The notes under the pieces are model-generated. The model made no database searches and was not told where the DNA came from. It worked only from the letters and a program-made list of their open reading frames with translations. From Alphaproteobacteria bacterium UBA5343 (lineage in GTDB: Bacteria > Pseudomonadota > Alphaproteobacteria > RF32 > UBA5343), in NCBI GenBank assembly GCA_002410125.1, contig DHQH01000099.1, forward strand, positions 16,344-25,792: DNA of 9,449 nt, written 5' to 3'. The position numbers and the translations under genes are program-made. Every line of letters begins with the position of its first letter. Positions within the stretch are counted from its first letter, which is position 1. This document shows, in pieces, positions 1 to 7,323 of the stretch.

Positions 1-260
1 GAGGCTAGGGCTCCGATATTGCCAAGTCCTAAAACAGCTGTGCCGTTTGAAATTACAGCAACTAGATTTTGTTTGGCAGTATATTTTTTAGCATTTTTGG
101 CATTTTCTTGGATTTTTAAGCATGGATAAGCAACTCCTGGAGAGTAAGCTAGAGATAAATCTTCTCTTGTTTCTAATGGTTTTGTGGGGGTGATTTCTAT
201 TTTGCCGGGTATATTATCTTTTTTATGATAATCAAGGGCTAATTTTTCTAGCTTATTCAT
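1..260 (-). CDS. maeB: NADP-dependent malic enzyme, N-terminal part (truncated by window edge)
   Basis: Malic enzyme decarboxylates malate to pyruvate with reduction of NAD(P) in the cytoplasm, linking the TCA cycle to pyruvate and NADPH supply. Only the first 86 codons are in the window; the gene continues past base 1. The translation starts MNKLEKLALDYHKK and carries the family's N-terminal signatures: KIEITPTKPL (residues 20-29), AYSPGVAYPC (38-47, where Y39 lies in the conserved YSPGVA segment that supplies the catalytic Tyr) and NGTAVLGLGNIGALA (72-86). The ATG at 258-260 follows a GGAAA Shine-Dalgarno-like stretch at a suitable distance, and the N-terminus aligns with the usual start of bacterial MaeB. 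The gene diverges from mutS. Many alphaproteobacterial MaeB proteins carry a C-terminal phosphotransacetylase-like domain, but that region is outside the window. NAD versus NADP preference cannot be read here. Confidence 0.93.
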   Translation of the reverse strand, partial: MNKLEKLALDYHKKDNIPGKIEITPTKPLETREDLSLAYSPGVAYPCLKIQENAKNAKKYTAKQNLVAVISNGTAVLGLGNIGALA

Positions 261-295
261 GATTATTTCCTTGTGAAGTTTGATAGTATTAGATA

Positions 296-304
296 TGTTA
301 AAAT
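296..304 (+). promoter_or_regulatory. Candidate extended -10 promoter of mutS
   Basis: The 87-bp region 261-347 separates the divergent malic enzyme and mutS genes and must hold both promoters. On the plus strand TG-T-TAAAAT (296-304) fits an extended -10 element, with five of six bases matching TATAAT. It would start transcription near 311, giving a leader of about 37 nt. An alternative reading is TTGTGA (271-276), a 17-nt spacer and TATGTT (294-299). I did not find an equally good element for the malic enzyme on the minus strand. This is motif inspection only. Confidence 0.35.
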
Positions 305-347
305 GACTAGGTTAAAAAGAGATGAATAAAAAGGTTTAAGGGTAAGT

Positions 348-3080
348 ATGAGAGATAAAATAAGTGATAAGCCAACACCTATGATGGCTCAATATTTAGA
401 AATTAAAGAAAAACATCAGGATTTTTTACTTTTTTATAGAATGGGCGACTTTTATGAGTTGTTTTTTGATGATGCAGTGAAGGCGTCGGCAGCACTTGAT
501 ATTGCACTGACAAAAAGAGGTAAACATAGGGGTGCGGATATTGCTATGTGTGGAGTGCCTTTTCATGCTTATGAGAATTATTTAGCGAAGTTAATAAAAT
601 CTGGTTTTAAGGTGGCAATTTGTGAACAAGTAGAAACACCAGAAGAAGCTAAAAAAAGAGGTGGTAATAAGGCGGTAGTTAGAAGAGAGGTTGTAAGATT
701 GGTTACAGCTGGAACTATTATGGAAGATAATCTGCTTAATTCTAGAGAGAATAATTATCTTTTATCAATTGTAAAATTAAAAGGAAATTTAGGCTTTGCT
801 TGGGTTGATATTACAACTGGTGAGTTTTGTTTGCAAAATATTGATGGTAGCGAGGGTGAAGATTTAGCAATATTATCTGTTATTTCAAAACTTGGAGTGG
901 CAGAGATTGTTATTGCTGATAATTTGGTGCAAGAGCCAAAACTATTTGAAGTGTTAAATGAATATAAGAGCAAGCTTAGTCCTGTTCCTTTTTCGAGATT
1001 TAATGTTGAGAATGCAGAAAAGAGAATAAAAGAATTATATAAGGTTGGAACTTTGGATGCTTTTGGTAATTTTGAAAATCAAGAAATTGCAGCAGCTGGG
1101 GCTTTGATAGATTATATTGAAAATACTCAAAAGGGACGAATACCAAGATTGGAGAGGCCAAGAAAGATTTTATCAGAATCTGTGATGGAGATAGATGTTG
1201 CAACTAGAAGGAATCTAGAGTTAACAGAATCTCTTATAGGTGATAAGAAATCTACATTATTAAATGCGATGGATATGACTATTACTGGGGCTGGGGCTAG
1301 ATTGTTATCTACTAGAATTTCAGCACCCTTGATGGATGAAAAAAGAATTAATGATAGATTAGATGAGATTGAGTTTTTTATTGGTTTTGATGAGATAAGA
1401 AACGAAGTAAGAGATCTTTTAAAGAAATGTCCTGATTTGGAAAGAGCTGTATCTAGGCTTGCTCTTGGAAGGGGTGGTCCCAGAGATTTGGCTAATGTTA
1501 GAGATGTATTGTTAGAAATTCCAAGAACTAAAAATCTGATAAATGATTTCGCGAGATATGATAGCTTGGTTAGTGAAATGCCAAAATCTTTGGCAGAAAT
1601 TGTATCTAATATGGGTTTTCATAGTAATTTGGCCGATGAATTAAAAAGAGCTTTGGATGATGAGCTACCACTTTTAACTAGGGATGGTAGTTTTATCAGG
1701 CGAGGATATGATATTGATTTAGACGAGATTAAGAATATTAAAGATGAAAGTAAAAATCTGATAGCTAATTTACAAGTTAAATATTCTAAAATGGTTGATT
1801 CTGGCAATCTCAAAATCAAGTTTAATAATGTTTTGGGATATTTTATTGAGGTTCCAGCAAAGCAAGGTGATAAGATATTTAATTATGAAGAAGTAAATAA
1901 TGAGACTGGTGAGATTGCAAAACCTTTTATTCATCGTCAATCAATGGCAAATGCTGTTAGATTTACAACAGTTGAATTATCAGAACTAGAGAATAAAATA
2001 AGAGGGGCTAGTGATAAATCTTTAGCATTAGAGTTAGAACTATTTGATAAGTTAGTGAAACAAATTTTGGTTAGTGCGGATGATATAATATTGGCAGCTA
2101 GGTCTTTAGCAAAAATAGATGTTGCAACTAGTTTGGCGGTATTGGCAGTAGAGAATGATTTTGTAAGACCTGTTGTTGATGATAGTTTAGCATTTGAAAT
2201 AGAAGGTGGTAAACATCTGGTGGTTGAGAAATCATTGAAAGAAAATCGCCAAGGTGAGTTTGTCGCTAATGATTGTAAATTGTTATGTGATGAAGAAGAT
2301 AATAGTAGAATATGGCTTTTAACTGGTCCGAATATGGCTGGTAAATCTACATTTTTAAGGCAGAATGCATTATTAGCGGTGATTGCACAAATGGGTAGTT
2401 TTGTGCCAGCTAAAAAAGCAAGAATAGGGGTGGTGGATAAGTTATTTTCTAGAGTTGGGGCTAGTGATGATTTGTCTCGTGGTCGTTCAACATTTATGGT
2501 AGAAATGGTAGAAACAGCCTCAATCTTAAATCGTTCTGATGAGCGAAGTTTAGTTATTTTGGATGAAATTGGTAGGGGTACAGCTACATTTGATGGGCTT
2601 TCTATTGCTTGGGCAGTGGTTGAGTTCTTACATGAGGTTAATAAATGTAGGGCTTTATTCGCTACTCATTATCATGAACTTACAACTTTATCTTCTAAGT
2701 TGAAATATTTATCATTACATTCTATGAAGATTAAAGAGTGGAATGATGAAGTGGTGTTTATGCATGAGGTTATAAAAGGGTCAGCTGATAGATCATATGG
2801 TATTCATGTGGCAAAATTAGCAGGGCTTCCCAATACGGTGGTGGAGCGAGCAAATCAAGTGCTAGATACGATTGAGAATGGCGAGCAAAGCAAGAAAAGC
2901 AAAAAACTAGTTGATGATTTGCCATTATTTGCAATAGCTGATTTTGGTGGAGCTGAAAAAGAGAGTGCAAGTTCTAAACCTAGTGAAGTTGAAGAAAAAC
3001 TGAAAGATGTTATGCCAGATGATCTTTCACCTCGTGAGGCCCTAGAAATTCTTTATAGTTTGAAGAATTTAGTTGATTAG
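348..3080 (+). CDS. mutS: DNA mismatch repair protein MutS
   Basis: MutS recognises mispaired and small looped DNA, forms an ATP-driven sliding clamp, and recruits MutL in post-replicative repair. The protein has 910 aa, longer than the 853 aa of E. coli but usual for alphaproteobacteria. The mismatch-binding Phe-X-Glu motif is F35-Y36-E37 in GDFYELF, so this is a true MutS1 type rather than MutS2. Connector, core/lever and clamp regions follow (about 130-600). The ATPase has Walker A GPNMAGKST (660-668), a signature region around DDLSRGRSTF, Walker B DEIGRGT (739-745) and the H-loop His774 in ATHYHE. DDLPLF (856-861) sits where a beta-clamp-binding motif is expected. The C-terminus, with LSPREALEILYSLK, is a typical conserved dimer/tetramer tail. 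The ATG is preceded by AAGGG at 338-342, five bases upstream. It is transcribed divergently from the malic enzyme gene, and no mutL is in view. Confidence 0.98.
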   Translation: MRDKISDKPTPMMAQYLEIKEKHQDFLLFYRMGDFYELFFDDAVKASAALDIALTKRGKHRGADIAMCGVPFHAYENYLAKLIKSGFKVAICEQVETPEEAKKRGGNKAVVRREVVRLVTAGTIMEDNLLNSRENNYLLSIVKLKGNLGFAWVDITTGEFCLQNIDGSEGEDLAILSVISKLGVAEIVIADNLVQEPKLFEVLNEYKSKLSPVPFSRFNVENAEKRIKELYKVGTLDAFGNFENQEIAAAGALIDYIENTQKGRIPRLERPRKILSESVMEIDVATRRNLELTESLIGDKKSTLLNAMDMTITGAGARLLSTRISAPLMDEKRINDRLDEIEFFIGFDEIRNEVRDLLKKCPDLERAVSRLALGRGGPRDLANVRDVLLEIPRTKNLINDFARYDSLVSEMPKSLAEIVSNMGFHSNLADELKRALDDELPLLTRDGSFIRRGYDIDLDEIKNIKDESKNLIANLQVKYSKMVDSGNLKIKFNNVLGYFIEVPAKQGDKIFNYEEVNNETGEIAKPFIHRQSMANAVRFTTVELSELENKIRGASDKSLALELELFDKLVKQILVSADDIILAARSLAKIDVATSLAVLAVENDFVRPVVDDSLAFEIEGGKHLVVEKSLKENRQGEFVANDCKLLCDEEDNSRIWLLTGPNMAGKSTFLRQNALLAVIAQMGSFVPAKKARIGVVDKLFSRVGASDDLSRGRSTFMVEMVETASILNRSDERSLVILDEIGRGTATFDGLSIAWAVVEFLHEVNKCRALFATHYHELTTLSSKLKYLSLHSMKIKEWNDEVVFMHEVIKGSADRSYGIHVAKLAGLPNTVVERANQVLDTIENGEQSKKSKKLVDDLPLFAIADFGGAEKESASSKPSEVEEKLKDVMPDDLSPREALEILYSLKNLVD

Positions 3081-3094
3081 ATTTTAGGCAATAA

Positions 3095-3125
3095 AAAAGC
3101 CCTCATTAGTGAGGACTTTTGTTTT
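3095..3125. terminator. Bidirectional rho-independent terminator between mutS and the 90-aa gene
   Basis: The stem arms are 3095-3105 and 3110-3120 with a TTAG loop. The core CCTCA/TGAGG pairs perfectly. One C/A mismatch interrupts the lower stem before a G-C pair and an A/T run. On the plus strand the stem is followed by TTTTGTTTT. On the minus strand it is followed by a run of six T. It lies 14 bases after the mutS stop and about 25 bases past the stop of the convergent minus-strand gene, so it can serve both. Confidence 0.8.
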
Positions 3126-3150
3126 AATAACGGAGATTTGTTTTTTTTGT

Positions 3151-3423
3151 TTAAGCTCTTTTTTCTAAAGCCTTATCTTTATACATTTTGATAATGTTTG
3201 GCTCGTTTCTTTCATTATTCATTTGAACTACTTTTGCATCTTTAGTTGGTCCAAATGGAGATGTTATGGTTAGTGCATCTTCTCTACCCATATTTTTTGC
3301 AATTACTGCAGTTTGCTTACTTACATTTGTTGTTTTGCCAGTTGCAATTTTAGTTAAACCTCTTTGTTCATAGGCTTTCTCAATTCTAGCCTCTATAATT
3401 CTATTTTTTGCTGTCTTGCTCAT
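3151..3423 (-). CDS. Uncharacterised small basic protein, 90 aa
   Basis: I do not recognise this protein. It has 90 residues with 19 Lys/Arg against 10 Asp/Glu, no Cys, Trp or His, no signal peptide and no membrane segment. A small cytosolic, possibly nucleic-acid-binding protein would fit, but that is inference from charge alone. The first half (MSKTAKNRIIEARIEKAYEQ) is probably helical. The middle, SPFGPTKD (55-62), looks like a turn-rich break. The gene appears real because several independent signals agree. The start ATG has a good GGAGA Shine-Dalgarno about seven bases upstream. A near-consensus sigma-70 promoter lies at 3459-3487 on the same strand. A hairpin with a T-tract lies past the stop, and the gene is oriented against both neighbours. 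It occupies the place where many alphaproteobacteria carry glnD, but it is far too small to be a GlnD remnant and shows no GlnD motif. Confidence 0.8.
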   Translation of the reverse strand: MSKTAKNRIIEARIEKAYEQRGLTKIATGKTTNVSKQTAVIAKNMGREDALTITSPFGPTKDAKVVQMNNERNEPNIIKMYKDKALEKRA

Positions 3424-3458
3424 ATTATTTCTCCGTTTTTATTATTGCTCTTTTGTCA

Positions 3459-3487
3459 ATTATCTCATAAATAGTCTTTTTTGTCAA
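3459..3487 (-). promoter_or_regulatory. Sigma-70 type promoter of the 90-aa gene
   Basis: Read on the minus strand, TTGACA (3482-3487) is followed by a 17-nt spacer and GATAAT (3459-3464). The -35 is a perfect match and the -10 matches at five of six positions. Transcription would begin near 3452, giving a leader of about 28 nt with the Shine-Dalgarno at its end. This is the strongest promoter-like sequence I see in the window. Confidence 0.65.
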
Positions 3488-3498
3488 TAAGTCTAATA

Positions 3499-3526
3499 TG
3501 TATAAAGGAATATTGCTTATTGTCAA
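3499..3526 (-). promoter_or_regulatory. Possible second upstream promoter of the 90-aa gene
   Basis: A second TTGACA (3521-3526, minus strand) is followed by a 16-nt spacer and TATACA (3499-3504, four of six matches). It would start transcription about 40 bases upstream of the main candidate. In an intergenic region this AT-rich, chance -10 matches are likely, so confidence is low. Confidence 0.35.
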
Positions 3527-3552
3527 TAATAATAAATTATCTTAATAATTAA

Positions 3553-3558
3553 TATAAT
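3553..3558 (+). promoter_or_regulatory. Candidate -10 element of murJ
   Basis: A perfect TATAAT lies 44 bases upstream of the proposed murJ ATG. No good -35 sits at 16-18 bases. The nearest TTGTCA (3520-3525) is 27 bases away, which is too far. The surroundings are almost pure A/T, so the match may be accidental, but some promoter for the plus-strand series must lie between 3424 and 3601. Confidence 0.3.
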
Positions 3559-3601
3559 AAAAATAAATAAAAAAAACATTAAATTTTAGGTGTGTAGATA
3601 T

Positions 3602-5176
3602 ATGTCATTGTTTAAATCAATAACCACTTTTGGCGGGTTAACTCTAATTAGCAGAATCACTGGATTTGTAAGAGATGTGTTGATTGCAAATTTCTTGGGA
3701 GCAAGTTTTGTTGCAGATGCTTTTTTTGTTGCTTTAAAACTACCGAATTTATTTAGAAGATTTTTCGCAGAAGGAGCTTTTAATGCGGCTTTTGTGCCTA
3801 TATTTTCTGGTAAATTAGAATCTAAAAGTAAAGAAAATGCAGTGAAATTTGCTGATAATTCAATATCTTTTCTGTTTTGGTTTTTGCTTTTATTTGTATT
3901 GCTATTTGAAATTTTTATGCCAGTAATCATTTGGTGTTTTGCTCCGGGGTTTGCAGAAGTTGAAGGTAAATTAGGGTTGGCATCAGATCTTAGTAGAATT
4001 ACATTTCCTTATTTGTTGTTTATTTCAATAGTTTCTTTGCAGTCTGGGGTGATTAGTTCTTTTGGTAAGTTTGCAGCTTATGGTGCATCACCAATCATTC
4101 TTAATCTAACAATGATTGCCTCATTGTTCTTGCCAAATTCTTGGTTTTTGTCAAATGGTCATGCATTGGCTTTTGCAGTTAGCTTGGCTGGATTCTTGCA
4201 GATTTTATGGCTTAGATATAATTTGAAGAAGATAGGTGTTAATTTATCTCTTAATTGGAATCCATTTAAGCTAAAAGTTACAGATAGTGTGAGAGATTTA
4301 CTTAGGAAAATAGGTCCAGGAATTGTAGGTGCTGGAGTTTATCAGGTTAATTTATTTATTGATACAATATTGGTTTCTTTGGTAGCGGAGGGTGCTGTTT
4401 CTTGGCTTTATTATTCGCAAAGATTAAATCAATTACCATTAGGTGTGGTTGGTGCTGCGGTTGGTGTGGCATTGTTGCCAGTGTTATCTAAAAACATTAA
4501 AGCTAAAGATGAGAAGGCCGCTTGTGAGTCTCAAAATAATGCTATTTTTTATGCATTGATTTTATCAGTTCCTGCGAGTGTGGCTTTGATTGTAATGGCA
4601 AAACCTATTATTGCGGCATTGTTTCAGCATGGTAGGTTTGGAATGTTTGAAACAGAGATGACCTCTATTGCTCTGGTAGCTCTTTCTTTTGGACTGCCTG
4701 CATATGTTTTAGTAAAAGCATTAGCTCCAAACTTTTTTGCAAGAGGGGATACTAAAACTCCGGTTAGATATGCTATAATTTCAATGGTGGTTAATATAGT
4801 TCTAAATATTGTGTTGATGATACCTTATGGGCATGTTGGTATTGCGGCGGCGACTAGTGTTTCGGCTTGGGTAACAGTGTTTTTATATTATAGAGGGCTT
4901 AAAAGAGCTAAACATATTAATGTTGATAGGGCTTTGATATTTAATATTGATAAGATTATATTAGCATCTGTTATGATGGGTGGTGTTTTATATGGTCTAT
5001 TATATGGGACTGAGCTTTGGTTTGCTGGTTGGATGAATGGTAGTATTGGCTTAAGAGTGATGATTTTGGGCTTTATGGTGTTATTTGGGCTTGTAAGTTT
5101 TGTAATTTTTGCTAAATTACTGGGTGTTATTAATTTTCAAGAGATGAAGACATCATTTAGAAGAAAGAAGGGTTAA
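3602..5176 (+). CDS. murJ: Lipid II flippase MurJ (MviN family)
   Basis: MurJ is an inner-membrane MOP-superfamily transporter that moves lipid II from the cytoplasmic to the periplasmic leaflet for peptidoglycan synthesis. The product is 524 aa of mostly hydrophobic helices, compatible with the family's 14 membrane segments. The first 61 residues are highly characteristic (SRITGFVRDV, ADAFFVALKLPN, FRRFFAEGAF). Numbered from the ATG at 3602, the functional residues known from E. coli fall at identical positions: R18, R24, D39, R52 and R53. R274 in YYSQRLNQLP corresponds to E. coli R270. GPGIVGAGVYQ and NFFARGDTKTPV are further family marks. The frame is open to a GTG at 3590, four codons upstream. 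I prefer the ATG because of the numbering match and because AGG at 3588-3590 can act as a modest ribosome site for it. It begins a plus-strand series and its stop abuts the trpS ATG. Confidence 0.97.
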   Translation: MSLFKSITTFGGLTLISRITGFVRDVLIANFLGASFVADAFFVALKLPNLFRRFFAEGAFNAAFVPIFSGKLESKSKENAVKFADNSISFLFWFLLLFVLLFEIFMPVIIWCFAPGFAEVEGKLGLASDLSRITFPYLLFISIVSLQSGVISSFGKFAAYGASPIILNLTMIASLFLPNSWFLSNGHALAFAVSLAGFLQILWLRYNLKKIGVNLSLNWNPFKLKVTDSVRDLLRKIGPGIVGAGVYQVNLFIDTILVSLVAEGAVSWLYYSQRLNQLPLGVVGAAVGVALLPVLSKNIKAKDEKAACESQNNAIFYALILSVPASVALIVMAKPIIAALFQHGRFGMFETEMTSIALVALSFGLPAYVLVKALAPNFFARGDTKTPVRYAIISMVVNIVLNIVLMIPYGHVGIAAATSVSAWVTVFLYYRGLKRAKHINVDRALIFNIDKIILASVMMGGVLYGLLYGTELWFAGWMNGSIGLRVMILGFMVLFGLVSFVIFAKLLGVINFQEMKTSFRRKKG

Positions 5177-6175
5177 ATGAATAAAAGAATATTTACAGCA
5201 ATTAAACCGACTGGAGATTTACATCTAGGGAATTATCTTGGGGCCCTTAATAATTGGGTTAAGATGCAAGATGAGTATGAATGTATTTTTAATTTAGCAG
5301 ATTTGCATGCTATTACGGTTTGGCAAGATCCAAAGACTTTGGCTGATAATACTAGAGAGTTGGCTGCGGGATTGATTGCTTCTGGTTTGGATGTAGATAA
5401 ACATATTCTCTATAATCAATCACAAGTTAAAGAACATGCCGAGCTTGCTTGGGTGTTAAATTGTGTGGCTAGGGTTGGTTGGATGAATAGAATGACCCAA
5501 TTTAAGGATAAAGCTGGTAAAAATAGAGAAAAAGTATCTTTGGGACTTTATGCTTATCCATCTTTGATGGCTGCGGATATTTTGCTTTATAAAGCAACAC
5601 ATGTGCCAGTTGGTGAAGATCAAAAACAACATGTTGAATTAACTAGAGATATAGCTATTAAGTTTAATAATGATTTTGAAAAAGATGTTCTAGTGGTTCC
5701 TGAACCTGTGGTACAAGCAGAAGGGGCTAGAATTATGTCGCTTAAGGATGGAACTAAAAAAATGAGTAAATCTGATGGTAGTTCTATGGGATGCATTTTC
5801 TTGAGTGATGATGATGATATGATTGCTAAAAAAATTAGAAAAGCTAAGACCGACCCTGATGGATTGCCATCAGAATTGTCTGGTTTTAACGGGCGAGCAG
5901 AGGCTTATAATTTGGTAACTATTTATGCTAAGTTACAAGATAAAAATCTTGTTGATATTATGCCTGATATTGCAGGAAAACAATTCTCTGATTTGAAAAA
6001 AATGCTAACAGATGTTGCCGTGGCTAGAATTTCTCCAATAAGAGAAGATATGAAAAAACTAATGTCTGATAAGTCGGGAATTGATAGAATCTTGAAAAAT
6101 GGTGCTGATAAGGGTAGAGTTATTGCCAGCAAAGTATTGTCAGAAGTATATGATGCGGTTGGATTTTTGAAATAG
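5177..6175 (+). CDS. trpS: Tryptophan--tRNA ligase (TrpRS)
   Basis: TrpRS is a cytoplasmic class Ic synthetase that activates tryptophan with ATP and charges tRNA-Trp. The 332-aa length is normal for the bacterial enzyme. The Rossmann-fold HIGH-type signature is HLGN (16-19) within TAIKPTGDLHLGNYLGA, and the KMSKS loop is exact at 195-199. GEDQKQHVELTRDIA is the conserved GxDQxxH segment of this family, and SGFNGRAEAYNLVTIYA lies in the C-terminal helical domain. K10 replaces the Gln that is common in the GIQPTG form of the motif. Variation here is known in the family, so I do not read it as loss of activity. The ATG directly follows the murJ TAA, and its ribosome site AAGGG (5168-5172) lies inside the end of murJ, so translation is probably coupled. 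The murJ-trpS pair is common in alphaproteobacteria. I see no T-box or leader peptide. Confidence 0.98.
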   Translation: MNKRIFTAIKPTGDLHLGNYLGALNNWVKMQDEYECIFNLADLHAITVWQDPKTLADNTRELAAGLIASGLDVDKHILYNQSQVKEHAELAWVLNCVARVGWMNRMTQFKDKAGKNREKVSLGLYAYPSLMAADILLYKATHVPVGEDQKQHVELTRDIAIKFNNDFEKDVLVVPEPVVQAEGARIMSLKDGTKKMSKSDGSSMGCIFLSDDDDMIAKKIRKAKTDPDGLPSELSGFNGRAEAYNLVTIYAKLQDKNLVDIMPDIAGKQFSDLKKMLTDVAVARISPIREDMKKLMSDKSGIDRILKNGADKGRVIASKVLSEVYDAVGFLK

Positions 6176-6237
6176 AGCTTTAATTTGGGTTCAAAATATT
6201 GTAAACTAGTGGCTAATTGTTTAGTTTGGAGTTTTAA

Positions 6238-7305
6238 ATGAAAGCAAAAATAAAAGAAATTTTAGAGCAATTGAAAGGCTTGGCTTTGGTAGTTTGTGAC
6301 AAAGCGAAGGAGCTTTTAATTGCATCTAAAAGTAAGTTTACAGATTTTGATTATAAGGAACTTTTAACTTATAATGGTTTGAAAAACTTTATTGTACAGT
6401 GGTGGCATAGAATCTTAATAGTGTTGGCGGTATTCGTTTTGCTTTATTATCCTGTAGGTGGGGTGATGGTGAATGATATTGATGATGATGTTAATTATGT
6501 TATGCCAGAAAATGTAATTAGTGGTGGGTCTATGACTGTGGCTGCTGTGGCATCGCTGATTGATAGAGAGGTTAATCAAAAAACTTGGACAGCTAATTTG
6601 CCATTTATGTTTCCATCTTATTTTTTAGATAATATGCCTAATTTCCAAATGGGAATAATCTCTAGTTTATCAAGATTTACAACGGAGCTTGCGGAACAAA
6701 TTGCAAGAACTAGGGGGGCTAGTCAAGTTGATGAAGATTTGGAAAAAGCATCTGGGTTATTAAAATATTCTGGAAAAATTTGGTTTATAGATTCTTCAAC
6801 TTCATTTATGCCAACAGCTAGCTCCAATAAACAATATAGAGCAGCAAGGAGAAAGTTACTTAGTTATAATAAGAGGCTTGCTAAGGGAGAGGCGGTTTTT
6901 GAAGTTAGAGCTGATAATTTAATAATTGTTTTAGATAGAATTTCTAAGGATTTAGGGTCTATGTCGGCAGAGATTGATAAAAAGATAGAAAATGATTCAA
7001 GTAAATTTATAGATTTTAAATCTGATGATGTTTTTTATAATATTAAAGGAAAAATTTACGGTTATGCTATAATTCTTAGATATCTAGGAGATGATTTTAG
7101 AGAGATTATAAAAGAGAAAAACCTTGATAATCTTTGGTTTGATATGATTGATAGTATTAATAAGGCGGCTTTATTTGATGCTAGAATCGTAGTGAATGGA
7201 AAACTAGAAAGTGTATTTCTTAATTCTCATTTATCTGTACAAGGTTTTTATCTGCTTAGAGCAAGAACAAAATTACAAGAAATAACAAAAGTTATTTCTC
7301 AATAG
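6238..7305 (+). CDS. DUF2333 family membrane-anchored protein
   Basis: The function is unknown. I recognise the 355-aa product as DUF2333 (COG5345) from its conserved blocks. An N-terminal amphipathic, probably cytoplasmic stretch of about 55 residues is followed by one membrane segment (about 58-75, RILIVLAVFVLLYYPVGG) and the family mark DIDDDVNY (80-87). Then come VNQKTWTANLPFMFPS (112-127), LDNMPNFQMG (130-139), LSRFTTEL (144-151), TRGASQVDEDLEKASGLLKY (158-177), AVFEVRADNL (219-228), DDVFYNIKGKIYGY (263-276) and the tail GFYLLRARTKLQEIT (336-350). The bulk after the helix should face the periplasm. The ATG has a strong TTTGGAG ribosome site (6225-6231). It lies 62 nt after trpS and 18 nt before nfu. 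The gap upstream could hold a weak promoter (TAAACT at 6202-6207), but I would not rely on it. The neighbouring murJ and bax-like genes suggest an envelope role, as inference only. Confidence 0.9.
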   Translation: MKAKIKEILEQLKGLALVVCDKAKELLIASKSKFTDFDYKELLTYNGLKNFIVQWWHRILIVLAVFVLLYYPVGGVMVNDIDDDVNYVMPENVISGGSMTVAAVASLIDREVNQKTWTANLPFMFPSYFLDNMPNFQMGIISSLSRFTTELAEQIARTRGASQVDEDLEKASGLLKYSGKIWFIDSSTSFMPTASSNKQYRAARRKLLSYNKRLAKGEAVFEVRADNLIIVLDRISKDLGSMSAEIDKKIENDSSKFIDFKSDDVFYNIKGKIYGYAIILRYLGDDFREIIKEKNLDNLWFDMIDSINKAALFDARIVVNGKLESVFLNSHLSVQGFYLLRARTKLQEITKVISQ

Positions 7306-7323
7306 AAAATAAAGGATGGTTTA

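Larger units (their letters stand above)
3453..3529. repeat. Three direct copies of TTGTCAAT (ATTGACAA on the minus strand)
   Basis: Identical 8-mers lie at 3453-3460, 3481-3488 and 3520-3527, with start-to-start distances of 28 and 39 bases. The third sits inside a 13-bp palindrome, TTATTG-T-CAATAA (3517-3529). The first two share a longer T-rich left flank. Each contains TTGACA on the minus strand, so at least two probably act as -35 boxes of the 90-aa gene. A repressor-operator role for the set is possible but not shown. Confidence 0.6.

Noticed and set aside
755..2970. Several 66-72-codon minus-strand open frames inside mutS
   Set aside because: All lie opposite well-conserved mutS coding sequence and have no family resemblance or expression signals.
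3129..3437. Inverted 8-bp repeat AACGGAGA / TCTCCGTT flanking the 90-aa gene, considered as ends of a small mobile element
   Set aside because: The repeats are too short, one copy is the gene's own Shine-Dalgarno region, and there is no target duplication or transposase, so coincidence is more likely.
3530..3580. Almost pure A/T stretch upstream of murJ, considered as a replication origin or attachment site
   Set aside because: There are no DnaA boxes, iterons or integrase-type repeats. AT-rich intergenic DNA is ordinary in a genome of this composition.
3586..3930. 114-codon open frame on the minus strand opposite the start of murJ
   Set aside because: It lies antisense to the most conserved part of murJ, is rich in Lys, Asn and Ser as expected from complementing hydrophobic codons, and resembles no known protein.
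5189..5233. TrpS K10 in place of the common Gln in the GIQPTG motif, considered as a sign of altered or lost function
   Set aside because: The HLGN and KMSKS signatures and the length are intact, and this position varies among bacterial TrpRS, so it is more likely a tolerated variant.
6176..6237. 62-nt gap between trpS and the DUF2333 gene, checked for a small RNA, terminator or riboswitch
   Set aside because: There is no hairpin with a T-tract and no recognisable RNA motif, only the ribosome site of the next gene and a weak promoter-like match.
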